Positions 55,557 to 64,000 of a stretch of 64,000 nucleotides of DNA are shown in pieces (the stretch's first letter is position 1; each line of letters begins with the position of its first letter). The position numbers and the translations under genes were made by a program. A model generated the notes under the pieces. It had not been told where the DNA came from. It searched no databases and was given only the letters and a program-made list of their open reading frames with translations. Source of the DNA: Kryptolebias marmoratus (taxonomy: Eukaryota; Chordata; Actinopteri; Cyprinodontiformes; Rivulidae); contig NC_051440.1 in NCBI RefSeq assembly GCF_001649575.2, positions 24,611,617 to 24,675,616 on the forward strand, in the 5' to 3' direction.

Positions 55557-57110
55557 AGCCTTCAACAGGAATAATTTACTGCTGAACTGGACGAGATTCT
55601 AACTTATTCATCTGTCCAGACGGTGTTGGAAACATTTGGTTTTCGGTCAGAGCCCATGGAGGGAGCGGTGAGATCGTGGCTACTGTGTAGCATCTCTTAC
55701 CAAATCTTCTGTTCACTTTCTTTTTGTGGCTCAGGTTTGTAGATCCTGACATTTTCAAAGTATCTCAATTTTTGGGAAGCTCTTACTATAACAAGTCCTG
55801 AAATTGTCCGAGCTATTTTATTAGTGTATTTAAAATGAATATTTATAAGTACCGATAATAAAAGCTGATGTTGTCAACACTTGTCCTGTTTTATTTCTCC
55901 TAAATGTGAATATTCAGGCGCTGATCAACCTGTTGGACGTCCTGTTAGCATCAAACTGTTCAAAACAAGAACATCTGGTGTTTATTTCAGACAACCGGAG
56001 GCAAAATAAACTTCCTGATTTTCAAGATACAAAATAAAAACATCAAAAAAAGTTTTTAAAAAGGTGATAATGAAAGATTATTTAAATCAACAGAAATAAG
56101 ATGCTTTCACTGTTTTATTGTTATTATTTAGATCTGTGATGTTTTATTAATCGTCAGCTGCTGAGATGGTTTCAGACTTGCTGTAGGAACTAAAATCAGA
56201 CGTTAGGGAGATGTTACCCCTGCAGAAACCACCGAGCCGGGTTCAGGGTCTTCATCCGGGAAGAAAACCCTTCAGTTCGTTTTCATCTGTTGTTCCAACG
56301 ATCTGATCCGACACGAGCACGGAGACCTGGACCTGAGCTCCTCATGTGATGCTGAACGGGATCTCAGACGGTCAGTAAAGTTATTCTGAAGGAGAGAAAA
56401 CTCATTTCAGGTGTTTGTATCTACAGTCTTCTTCTTTTGGATGATAAAGTTAATGATTATAAGTTATCGTCCACCACGTTTCTGTTAAAATTCATGATTA
56501 ACTTTAATCTCACTGCTTGTTTTCTGCCATCCTTAAAGAGACTGTGTGCAGAAATAACCTGTTAATAAAGGAGAGTCCAACATGTTTGGAGTGAAAAACA
56601 GTGCAGCTGAAGAGAGAAAGAATATTGTTCAAAATGCTTTATATCATTTCTAAATCTAAAACAACTGAAGCCTCATTTAAGTTTTAAATTTAGTTGTTTG
56701 CCTGTAGAGATACAGTCAGAAACCGCGCAGACATCGTGAAACATATTTTAGAGATGAAACGACCTAAATCCCAGTCAGGCCAGCATTTGTATGCACATCA
56801 TAACTCCACAGCTTAACAACACAGAAATGAAAGAGGATGTATCGTGATTCATGATTTTAACTTGTATTTGTTGGCAAAAACAACAAACAGTGAATTCACT
56901 GATGTTGGGTTTTATTTTTTGAAACTCCTAAAAACGACAGCAGGCTGAGTTTCAGTTTCTTCTGATGGTCTGGAGGCTCAGAAGATTATAAAATGAAAAG
57001 CCCTCAGAAATCATAAAGCCTCAGTGGGGCAGTTTGCCCTCTGTAGTGCAGATGTACCGGGGGCAGAAGTGTGGCCCCCTTCAGCCTCAGAGGACGGTCT
57101 AATTATCACC

Positions 57111-57233
57111 TTCTCTCTCGGTTGGACTCGCTCTTTTTCTCCATCCTCCCTCATTCTCGCCTTCACTCCATCATTATCCTCCCCGCTCTTCCTCCTCACT
57201 CCCTCTCTGTCTTTCATTCCCTCCCCCTCTTTT
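57111..57233. repeat. Polypyrimidine-rich tract
   Basis: About 120 bp are dominated by C and T on the plus strand (for example CTCCCTCTCTGTCTTTCATT). It is a low-complexity stretch that explains the open frames reported there. Confidence 0.65.
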
Positions 57234-57589
57234 TAATAAACATCATTATGGAGAGGATGCATCTGATGTTAGGCAGGAAGCCATCCTTTAACACCGTGCC
57301 TTCTTAAAGAATTACAGTGACGCTCAGCTGACTCTGTAAACTATAAAGCATCTCCTCGAATGACTTGTCATAAAAAATGAAGCTCTGTACTTGTTTTTTT
57401 TTGAAGGAGTAACTGTGAACACCTCATAAACAAGTTTCCAAGCCTCTTCTTACATCAAAAGTATTGTAACCCCAGCACTTTCAATGAGCCGTGAGCGTGC
57501 GCCGTAATAAGCACACGCACGTTCAGTAAAGGGCGGCTGAGTGATTAAAGCAGCAGCGTGAGGCCTTGAGGGGAGCGTTAACGACGCAG

Positions 57590-57730
57590 CGTCTACCTTC
57601 GCTCATGCCTCATTGGCTCAGGCTTCTGCTGAGTAACCGGTGAGACCTAATTGAAGGGTACACTTCGTTAACAGCGTTGCTAGGTGACCACGGAGGCTTA
57701 ATTGAAGGCCGACGCTTCATTGGATCTGTG
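57590..57730. promoter_or_regulatory. Candidate regulatory patch: CCAAT boxes and RFX-like X-box
   Basis: ATTGG (inverted CCAAT) occurs at 57612-57616 and 57719-57723. GTTGCTAGGTGACC at 57676-57689 fits an RFX X-box with one half-site mismatch. TAATTGAAGG occurs twice (57648-57657 and 57699-57708). No adjacent coding exon is found, so a distal element or unannotated transcript start are both possible. Confidence 0.3.
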
Positions 57731-57836
57731 CCATTCCATCAATCAGGTGTATTAGCAGGAGCCTGGCTTTTTGTCTTTGTTGGCAGAGGAATGTGCTGAC
57801 TGTAAGACGGGGCGAGAAGAAAAGAGGCATGAAGGT

Positions 57837-57855
57837 GGGGAGGGGAGGGGAGGGG
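57837..57855 (+). other. G-quadruplex motif
   Basis: Four G4 runs separated by single A residues (GGGGAGGGGAGGGGAGGGG), the canonical pattern for a stable quadruplex on the plus strand. Confidence 0.8.
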
Positions 57856-59464
57856 AGGAAAGACTTTTAAAAGAAACGAGGAGCAGGAAGAGGAGGGTTC
57901 ATGGGAGAAAAGAAAAGTCCTTGGAGATCTGGTTATCAGCAAACATCAGCAGAATTTCAGCACAAAAATGAAAGGTTTAATCTTCTTTTTGGATAAAAAT
58001 TCTGCTGAGCAAGAAAAAAGATTAGAAGCTGAATGAAATGACATGAATCCTCGTGTTCTCTTTTTACAGAATAGCTTCCAGTTTCTGTAATAATTCTGTT
58101 GAACAGAAATTCAAAAGCAGTGACTGATTTTCATTAGTGGATTCTTTTTCTTTTTATTACTTTTGTCAGTTTCAAGTTATTTCAGTGAACATTTTCCTTT
58201 TTTATCCACATCTGTAATTCTGTTGGAATCTCATGACGGAGTGAAAAACAAGTGAAACTATATCTGCATCCAAAGACAGGTAGTAAATGAGCTCCTATGC
58301 AAATGAGATAATAAAATGTGAAAATAAAAGCTTTACTTTATTACCTTGGTGGAAACTATTGAGAAAGCTAATTTGGCGCCACCATCCACTCGGTATCTGG
58401 GTCAGGGATAATTAAACTAATGAGTCGATGCGTTCCATTTGCAGTGAAAGCTTGTGTAAAGGTGTGCAGCCATGACCCATTCACTCTGTCATCATGAAAT
58501 ATGCAGGTTTCTCTCTGTTTGCTGTGACAGGAAAGAAACACCACCAGGGTGTGAAAGTTCTGCCAAGTCTGTCACAGCTCCTCAGTATTCAAGCTGGAGA
58601 AAAGAACGCCATCGCTGAGGAGTTAAGTGCACGCGTGAGTGGCTCTGCAAAGGTCAGCAGAGGTGTGGGGTTGATGAAAGCTCTGTCAGACGTTGCAACA
58701 GAGGAGTGGGCCTGATGAAGACGCCCTGCAGGCTGAGAGAAGCCTCTCGCTCTGCCGCTGAGTTTTACAACGCCTGCTTTGCTTTCCAAAAACCTGTTTC
58801 TCTTCCATGAAGAAATCCACGATGCAGAGAAGAGCCCATCACAAACACGGGTTTTCACGCGGGCAGCCACAAAGATGGAATCTGGAAGAAGATTTTTGTG
58901 CTGACGGCTGAGAAATTCTGAGAAGTCCTTCTCTGAGCCAGAAATCTGAGAAGTTATTAGTGATCTACGAGCCCTGGCAGGGACTCATCGTTTTCACAGC
59001 CAAGTCTGAGCTGCCTGTTGGTGAGGAGGCTGCACTGTCACCCTGGAGGCGTCAAGCCGTTTTGGATTGGATTCCGAAGTTGTTCTTCTGAGGATGCAGA
59101 GATCGAGGACTGGGGGGGGGTTACTGCTCGGTGCCATGAGTCACTGAGGTCAACCCATCAAAGTCCCACACCCAGCCAGCTCTGAGCTCCACAACTAAAC
59201 ATTCAGAAAGCAGAACAGAAAAAATAAAACCCTAAAACAAAAATATATAAATCCTAATCATTTACTCTCAAAGGTGTTTCAACAGTTTTCTGTTGCTTAG
59301 GGTTTTAATAAAATGAGCCTTGTTTTCAAAACGGTGCTTCTTAGAAATAAAAAAAAGGAAACAAAGAAAATTAGATAAGTTTACATCATTGTTCTGTGAG
59401 TCTCTTAAATAAAACTATGATCCAAAAAGACAGAAAAAAAGTTATTATTGTGCTAATGAAGAAA

Positions 59465-59930
59465 ATATATTCCTTGGAGGAATGCATATCGCCCGCCGCC
59501 TTTCATGACAGAGTTTCAATTCAAGATGGCCACCACAGCCCTCAGAGTATGTGCTGAAGATGACTCTCAGCTACTACCACATTAACTTTACCTCAATATC
59601 TGTCATTTTGAGTAGCCATTATCGTGTTGGAAAAGGTCAATTAGCTGTGGCAGCCATCTTGATTTGGGTTGACTCCTACAGTCAATCAGCTGTAAACGCT
59701 TTTGTCTGAACGTTTCACTGAAATCCATCAAGTATTTGGTGATTTATTTTGCTAACAGACTGACAGAGTAGTTGATATAGTTATCAAAGTTTTAAAAACA
59801 GATCTCAGTGGATCAGGTATCACTTGGTGTTTGAGTTGAGGATCAGTTTCAGCTACTAAAACATCAAATTTGAGCTAAATATCTATTAAACCAGCCGAGT
59901 CAAAGGCATTTCTTTTTAAATGTTAAAATG
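59465..59930 (-). repeat. Palindrome-tailed repeat family, copy 13
   Basis: Minus orientation: palindrome ATATTCCTTGGAGGAATGC at 59467-59485, then ATATCGCCCGCCGCCTTTCA, CTCAGCTACTACCACATTAA, GTGGCAGCCATCTTGATTTG and a partial second module (GCTACTAAAACATCAAATTT). Confidence 0.88.
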
Positions 59931-59939
59931 AAAATATGA

Positions 59940-60999
59940 AAAGTTTGACCACTGTTTTTCTGTACTATTAGCTGAGTGACATCAAAATAAGAGTTGCATA
60001 GTTTGATCTTTCATGTTTTAGAGACATGATTAAATCAAATAAATTATGTGCAGTTATCAAACTTTTTAGTCATAACCAAATGTTCCACAAAATACATCAA
60101 ACATAACAAAATCTGGTATCTGATAACTTTTTCTCTGAGCAACAAATCTAATGCTTTCAGCTGTATTTTCAGCCACAGTGTTCCTTGGACTATGTCAGGG
60201 TTGATGGATATCTCTCGTGAGTAAACAGGCCCGGCAAAAAGGTGCCTCGCTGTTGTTTTACACTTCTGTATTCAAGCCACGGCAGCTGGGAAAAGAAAAA
60301 AGACTGTATTAGCAGGTCTGTCATGTACCGAGTGGTGGGATATATTACAGCTAGAAGCAGTTTTAAAACAAGTTGGGTCCCTGCCAGGAAAGTCTCAGAG
60401 CAATATCTCCAGCCATATGGATTGGAAAATGCATTCTGCCTTCGCTGGCAGCGGAGTCTCTGACAATATTTATTATTGTATAGTTAGAACCTGCTGGGAA
60501 ATCATGTTCACAACGTCTGTGGGGCTTCAATAAAACTACAATACAAACAGCAACTGTTGTAAAGTCCACAAACTGGGTTTGCACTCTGGTTTCTTTTGTT
60601 ACACATAACAAACAAAGCCCAGGTCATTATTCTTATTCCCCAGAAGCATATTGCATAAAGTGGCACTGATCTCTGATCAGATTTATTAACTGGGGCCATA
60701 TGCCATATAGGGTAAATTTAAAAAATATATGTATCATTTATGTAATTTAAAGTTTTCTTTTAAGTTGTAATCTGGTTCCACTCGAAGTCAAAACTAAAAT
60801 AAACTTCTTTGAGGAGTTTAGAAGTAAAACACTGCCACCGTGTGGCCTAATATGAAAACTGTAGAAGCTACTATTCTCCATAATCACATTAAGGACTTTT
60901 ACAAATACATTTAACATCTTATGTGTATGATTATATAAATATTCAATTTGAAATTTCAATTTTAAATTATTTTATGTTATTTTATTAATTTCACGCTCC
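59940..60999. other. Intergenic sequence upstream of pyurf, possible conserved noncoding DNA
   Basis: About 60240-60690 is complex, non-repetitive sequence (for example CAGAGCAATATCTCCAGCCA and CACTGATCTCTGATCAGATT) with no frame resembling a protein. It could be a conserved element, but conservation cannot be judged here. Confidence 0.3.
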
Positions 61000-61134
61000 T
61001 AAAAAAAAGAAAAAAACGTTGGTTAGGGTGGTTAGCGGAACCTTTTCGCAGAAGTCGGACTTATTTTGGAGTTACACCGAAACTGGTTTTTCCTGTCGGA
61101 GAGGTGCGGTCAGTTTGTTGAGCACTTTGTGGTC
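61000..61134 (+). promoter_or_regulatory. Probable core promoter and 5' UTR of pyurf/pigy
   Basis: The sequence just before the PYURF ATG has a local rise in CpG and G+C (GCGGAACC, TTCGCAG, GTCGGAC, CTGTCGGAG) after an A-rich stretch, and no clear TATA box. This suits a TATA-less housekeeping promoter. The start site cannot be placed from sequence. Confidence 0.35.
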
Positions 61135-61337
61135 ATGTTTAAGAATGTTTTGAGTAGACTGGCGACAGAATCGGTCCGTGTCCACCGTCATGTTAAACAC
61201 ACGGAGTTTCTGAAGAGTTTCTCGGCCGCCCGAGTGTCCGTGAGGAGCTTCACGGAGGCGGAGGACGAAGCGCAGCCGCCATTCGACTCCTCCCTGCTGG
61301 ACTTCATCGTGTGTCCGCTGTCCAAGAAGCCGCTCAG
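61135..61337 (+). CDS. pyurf: pyurf exon 1
   Basis: Sixty-seven codons plus two bases cover the presequence and the start of the Trm112-like core, ending at KKPL and a split Arg codon. The ATG context is GTGGTCATGT (G at -3, T at +4), only moderately favourable, which fits leaky scanning. The exon is markedly richer in CpG than its surroundings. An apparent intron-retained extension runs about 58 nt past the donor before stopping. Confidence 0.94.
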
Positions 61338-62701
61338 GTACAGAAAATGTGCAAACGGCTGGGCTTTAAATCAAAATACTCGCACTAAAAAATAAAATAG
61401 CTGCCTCTTACTCAGATTAATATCAAATTCATATATCTGATAGTATGCTTCAGTGGTTTAAATCGAAACCAAATTTCAGTTTAGTTGTTGAAATTAATTT
61501 AAAACTATGAAAATAAAAGCCCATGATTTCTTTCATGGCAGAGTTTTAAACTGAAGTTATTTATGATAAGAAAGGTAAGCGTTCAGAGTATATCATGTGG
61601 AGGATATCTGTAATACTGACTAAATTATAGCCGTTTCTGTCTTGGCAAACATTGGTTAGCTGCGGCGGCCATCTTTAATTGGGTTCTTTCCCAACTTTAA
61701 TTAGTTGTAGATGTAATTTAATCAGTTGAGATATTTTACTGACAGAGTTTGCTCAGATAGTTAACGTTAAAGGTTTAAAATGAGGCTCAGCTTTGACCTC
61801 CTCAGGTTTGAGCTCCACATCTGGAAAACCAGATGAGTTTTCCAGATGTGGAGCTCAAACCTGGAAAACGCTTTTCTGTCCCAAAGGTCGCTGAGGTCGA
61901 GGATTAACTCCAGACGTCAGAGGTGTTTGTAGCTTCACTGGATCTGTCAACTTAAATATTAAAAACATTGAGATGGAGCTTTTTCTAAGCGCCCAGAGGA
62001 GATGATGATGATTATAATTTTGTTTTTGTTCTTCAATCACTCTCAATCATTTTAGCACATCAGTATTAATCAGTATTTTTGTCTGTTTTTACTGTGAGGC
62101 AAATGAAATATAGCAGTAAGACCAGACTTCACTAACTGATTGGTCTGTCGAATGAAAACACGTTTTAGGAGTATTAGTTACATTTTAAAAAGGCAGATAT
62201 TTCATATTTTTAACTTCTCAGGTGTGGAGATTTAAAGCTTTTCCTTGTGTAGCTTCATTTTAAACTGATTACTGGATGAAAAACACAACAGCTGATGGTT
62301 TATGGGTAATTTAAATGAGATGCTTTTTCTGTTATTTTAATACAAAACAGTGAAAACAAGTAATTAGCACATTTCTAAGTATTAAAGACATTGAAATTGC
62401 AGCTGGCTGTATTAACATTTAGAACAGCAGTCCTGTTTAATTTGACACTTATGGGCAAAGAATCTGATTTAAATCTGATGTTTTGGACGGAAGGACCACA
62501 TCTATGACTGAATAAAGATTAGACTGGAGCTTTTAGTTGCTATTTTATCTTTCCCCCAGGTACGATTCTAAGACCAACGAGCTGATCAACGAGGAGCTCG
62601 GCATCGCTTATCCCATCGTTGACGGCATCCCCAACATGATCCCTCAGGACGCCAGACTTCTAAAGAAAGACGGCGACGCTTCAGACACGCCTGCGGAGTA
62701 A
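61135..62701 (+). CDS. pyurf: PREY protein (PIGY upstream reading frame), Trm112-like mitochondrial protein
   Basis: Two exons, 61135-61337 and 62560-62701, join through GT-AG (CTCAG|GTACAG ... CCCCCAG|GTACGA) to give 114 aa, the same length as human PREY as I recall it. The N-terminus MFKNVLSRLATESVRVHRHV is basic and Ser-rich without acids, as expected for a mitochondrial presequence. The Trm112-like core is SLLDFIVCPLSKKPLRYDSK, then TNELINEELGIAYPIVDGIP and NMIPQDARLL. Only one Cys is present in the VCPLSKKPL segment. PREY is reported to stabilise methyltransferase partners in mitochondria for coenzyme Q and complex I biogenesis. The ATG at 61135 is used because the frame upstream has no ATG. 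The same mRNA carries PIGY downstream. Confidence 0.95.
61525..61790 (-). repeat. Palindrome-tailed repeat family, copy 14 (decayed)
   Basis: Minus orientation fragment: TTTCATGGCAGAGTTTTAAA, GGCGGCCATCTTTAATTGGG and GAGATATTTTACTGACAGAG match module and leader complements. Its palindrome is lost. Confidence 0.75.
61803..61863. repeat. Perfect inverted repeat, 27-bp arms and 7-nt spacer
   Basis: The left arm at 61803-61829 and the right arm at 61837-61863 are exact reverse complements. The loop is CAGATGA. The arms include TTTGAGCTCCACATCTGG and its complement. In the pyurf pre-mRNA this would fold into a strong hairpin. Confidence 0.97.
62560..62701 (+). CDS. pyurf: pyurf exon 2 (coding part)
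   Basis: The acceptor is TCTTTCCCCCAG. The leading G completes the split Arg codon, and 46 further codons encode YDSKTNELINEELGIAYPIV and the rest of the core, then a polar tail ending DTPAE and TAA. The exon continues into the intercistronic spacer and the PIGY frame without a further intron. Confidence 0.94.
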
Positions 62702-62803
62702 CGGGAGCGTTCAGCTGCGTAGGAGCTGAGGGGCTGAGCACGGACGCTGCATTTCTTCCCACTGAACTCGAGCAGGAGGTTATTTTCCAACAGATCTGCC
62801 AGA

Positions 62804-63016
62804 ATGCTGTCCCTGTCCATGATGGTGGGACTGGTCCCCATGGTGTCTCTTATCGGTTTGATCTACTCCGCCACCGTGGACGAGAACTTCCCTGAAGGCT
62901 GCACGAGCAGCAGCAGCGTGTGTTTCTACAGCCTGCTGCTGCCCGTCACCCTGCCCGTCTACGTCTTCTTCCATCTGTGGAGCTGGATGGGGATCAAGCT
63001 CTTCAGACACAACTGA
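62804..63016 (+). CDS. pigy: Phosphatidylinositol N-acetylglucosaminyltransferase subunit Y (GPI-GnT)
   Basis: This intact 70-aa frame starts MLSLSMMVGLVPMVSLIGLI and ends SWMGIKLFRHN. It has two hydrophobic segments, residues about 2-21 and 43-60, flanking a polar lumenal-type loop with SATVDENFPEG and a Ser-rich stretch. This is the hairpin topology of PIGY, a small ER-membrane subunit of the PIGA/C/H/P/Q/Y complex that adds GlcNAc to phosphatidylinositol, the first step of GPI-anchor synthesis. Human PIGY is 71 aa. It begins 102 nt after the PYURF stop in the same exon, and the spacer contains no ATG. Its own ATG has A at -3, a better context than PYURF's. This supports translation from the shared mRNA. 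Confidence 0.94.
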   Translation: MLSLSMMVGLVPMVSLIGLIYSATVDENFPEGCTSSSSVCFYSLLLPVTLPVYVFFHLWSWMGIKLFRHN

Positions 63017-63181
63017 GCCGCTCTGGAATCACTAACGCACGTTTATAACAGGATAAACCTGGATCGTTTCAGATCAGAAGGCATTTTTAACCTTTTAGGG
63101 TTAAAACATGTGACTTCAAACACTTCCCACGCTTGTGTTCCCTGCTTTATGACGCTGTAGTTACCGTTCCTCCACAGCAGT

Positions 63182-63263
63182 AATAAATCTGCATCACAGC
63201 AGCTGCAAAACAAACTCCTGTGTGCAGAAATGTAAATCTGTGCTTCTATGCAAATGAAATAAA
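63182..63263 (+). terminator. Two candidate poly(A) signals for the pyurf/pigy transcript
   Basis: AATAAA occurs at 63182-63187 and again at 63258-63263, about 170 and 240 nt after the PIGY stop. The second is followed by T/G-containing sequence (CTGTTTTGAAGAATTTCC, TTCTGTTGTG), a plausible downstream element. Either could set the 3' end. Confidence 0.6.
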
Positions 63264-63672
63264 CATCAGAGCTGAAACTGTTTTGAAGAATTTCCCATTT
63301 CTGTTGTGAAGCACAAACAAACAGAACCTTGGCTTCATTCTAATAAATTACTTTTAATTGATAAAAGACCAGTTTTATATAGAACAACACTATAAACTGC
63401 AATTTGATGTTAGTTTTCTGAAATATAAAACTCTGTTTAATGGAGGAACTCTCTAATAAGCTTATATTAACTTCAAACAATCAGAAAATAAGTTCACAGC
63501 AATGTTTTTAAATCTTTTCCATGCATGTAACTTCTGTATAATAAGAAACTAGTTCTTCTAAAACCTTCACAACATAACTTATGTAGACAAATCTTCGGCT
63601 ACAGGAACACTGAACATGTCCCAGGTGCTGGAAAGCCTGAGACTGCTGTCCTTCCGTCCTTCCCTAAATTCC

Positions 63673-63807
63673 TCAGCGATGCTTTTTGCTTTTTACGTCT
63701 CTGCCCTGAGAGAGTTTGGTCAGCGGTGACTCCGGCCGTGGAGACGTTCTCTCTCCCTTTGTCTTGAAAAAGAAGGTTTTGTTCAGTCTCAGCTGGACCG
63801 CTCCAAC
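63673..63807 (-). CDS. Last coding exon of the unidentified minus-strand gene
   Basis: The exon has 44 codons and TGA after acceptor GGGTTTCAG, with a branch-like CTGATAAC about 20 nt upstream. The product is rich in Lys, Arg and Ser. Candidate ATTAAA signals on this strand (TTTAAT on +) are near 63352 and 63437. Confidence 0.5.
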   Translation of the reverse strand, partial: VGAVQLRLNKTFFFKTKGERTSPRPESPLTKLSQGRDVKSKKHR

Positions 63808-64000
63808 CTGAAACCCAAACATTTTGTTATCAGACATGACAAACTAATCAGTGAACATATACAGAGCAGTGGGATTTAGATTTGCTGTTTTAAGCATTAT
63901 GTAGTATAAGTGCTAAGAGTGGGTTTATCCTGGAGTACCTGGACCAGGTCTCGCCTGCCGGAGCGGCAGAAGTGGTCGTCCTCGCTGGAGGCCGTGGCGT
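63673..64000 (-). CDS. C-terminal end of an unidentified convergent gene (last two coding exons, partial)
   Basis: On the minus strand an open stretch from the window edge to 63939 ends with CAG|GTACTC, and a 131-bp intron ends TTTCAG at 63808. The final coding part 63807-63673 gives 44 codons and TGA. The joined peptide contains ATASSEDDHFCRSGRRDLVQ, then VGAVQLRLNKTFFFKTKGER and a basic, Ser/Pro-rich tail ending SKKHR. I do not recognise it. Another minus-strand frame is also open over this stretch, but the chosen one has matched splice phase, a protein-like composition and an early stop. QLRLNKTFFF resembles a PCNA-binding box but is one residue too long between Leu and the aromatic pair. 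The gene converges on pyurf/pigy, about 0.4 kb from the PIGY poly(A) signal. Confidence 0.5.
63939..64000 (-). CDS. Penultimate exon of the unidentified minus-strand gene (cut by window edge)
   Basis: The last 20 full codons encode ATASSEDDHFCRSGRRDLVQ, ending at a good donor, CAG|GTACTCC. The rest of the exon lies beyond position 64000. Confidence 0.5.

Larger units (their letters stand above)
52891..59464. other. Intergenic sequence without a supported gene
   Basis: No exon or known protein family is recognised on either strand. Contents: C-rich tract (55536-55556), GC-richer patch with CCAAT and X-box-like motifs (57470-57740), a polypyrimidine tract (57111-57233), a G-quadruplex motif (57837-57855), and otherwise unique AT-rich DNA. 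The longest open frame (54325-54771, minus) has no family resemblance. Confidence 0.6.
61338..62559 (+). other. pyurf intron (1222 bp)
   Basis: The GT-AG intron holds palindrome-family copy 14 (61525-61790) and a perfect inverted repeat (61803-61863). The remainder is AT-rich. Confidence 0.85.

Noticed and set aside
57011..57307. Overlapping open frames on both strands
   Set aside because: They arise from the polypyrimidine tract, which lacks stop codons in several frames.
58494..58870. Overlapping open frames on both strands
   Set aside because: Frames on opposite strands cover the same GC-richer DNA, and neither shows splice sites, a start context or protein resemblance.
60360..60700. Coding exon in the possible conserved block
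   Set aside because: Open frames here are short, on opposite strands and lack paired splice sites or protein resemblance.
61066..61134. N-terminal extension of PREY upstream of 61135
   Set aside because: The frame stays open to 61066 but begins with TTG, not ATG. PREY from 61135 already has the expected length and a mitochondrial-type N-terminus.

Overview
The window is nuclear DNA from a vertebrate, almost certainly a ray-finned (teleost) fish. It has long GT-AG introns, many decayed transposons and (CA)n/(TCCA)n microsatellites. The recognisable proteins belong to vertebrate families but are clearly diverged from the mammalian forms. There are no operons, CRISPR arrays, rRNA or tRNA genes. 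One assembly gap of 949 N lies at 32853-33801. The species cannot be read from the sequence.

Region 1 (1 to about 52.9 kb, + strand) is the 3' half of one large gene. Seven coding exons (6937-7134, 10676-10790, 20607-20792, 21476-21613, 27922-28017, 42107-42271, 51746-51892) splice in a single frame to about 347 residues. They encode the C-terminal half of the catalytic domain and the whole ricin-type lectin domain of a polypeptide GalNAc-transferase of the GALNT8/9/17/18 group, closest by eye to GALNT8. The 5' exons (cytosolic tail, membrane anchor, stem and the DxH part of the catalytic domain) were not found and should lie before position 1. The introns are filled with repeats.

Region 2 (about 52.9-61.0 kb) holds no supportable gene. 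It contains a GC-richer patch with CCAAT boxes and an RFX-like X-box near 57.6-57.7 kb, a G-quadruplex motif, and complex non-repetitive sequence at about 60.2-60.7 kb that could be conserved noncoding DNA.

Region 3 (61.0-63.3 kb, + strand) is the bicistronic PYURF/PIGY locus. A two-exon PREY protein (114 aa, Trm112-like) is followed after 102 nt, in the same exon, by the intact 70-aa PIGY frame, a subunit of the enzyme that starts GPI-anchor synthesis. Region 4 (63673-64000, - strand) is the last two coding exons of a convergent gene that I do not recognise.

The most unusual content is repetitive. A family of about 0.3-0.64 kb elements has at least 14 copies spread across the window. Its members carry one or two tandem modules and end in a 19-nt palindrome (GCATTCCTTCAAGGAATGC) followed by TAGGCCTTTAAT. 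Other items are a TIR-bearing MITE, a solo-LTR-like element nested in an older repeat with its target duplication visible, a short-TIR element nested inside one copy of the palindrome family, a TAGCTTTTAGCT-array element, two Tc1 fossils, a LINE endonuclease fossil, and a perfect 27-bp-arm hairpin in the PYURF intron.
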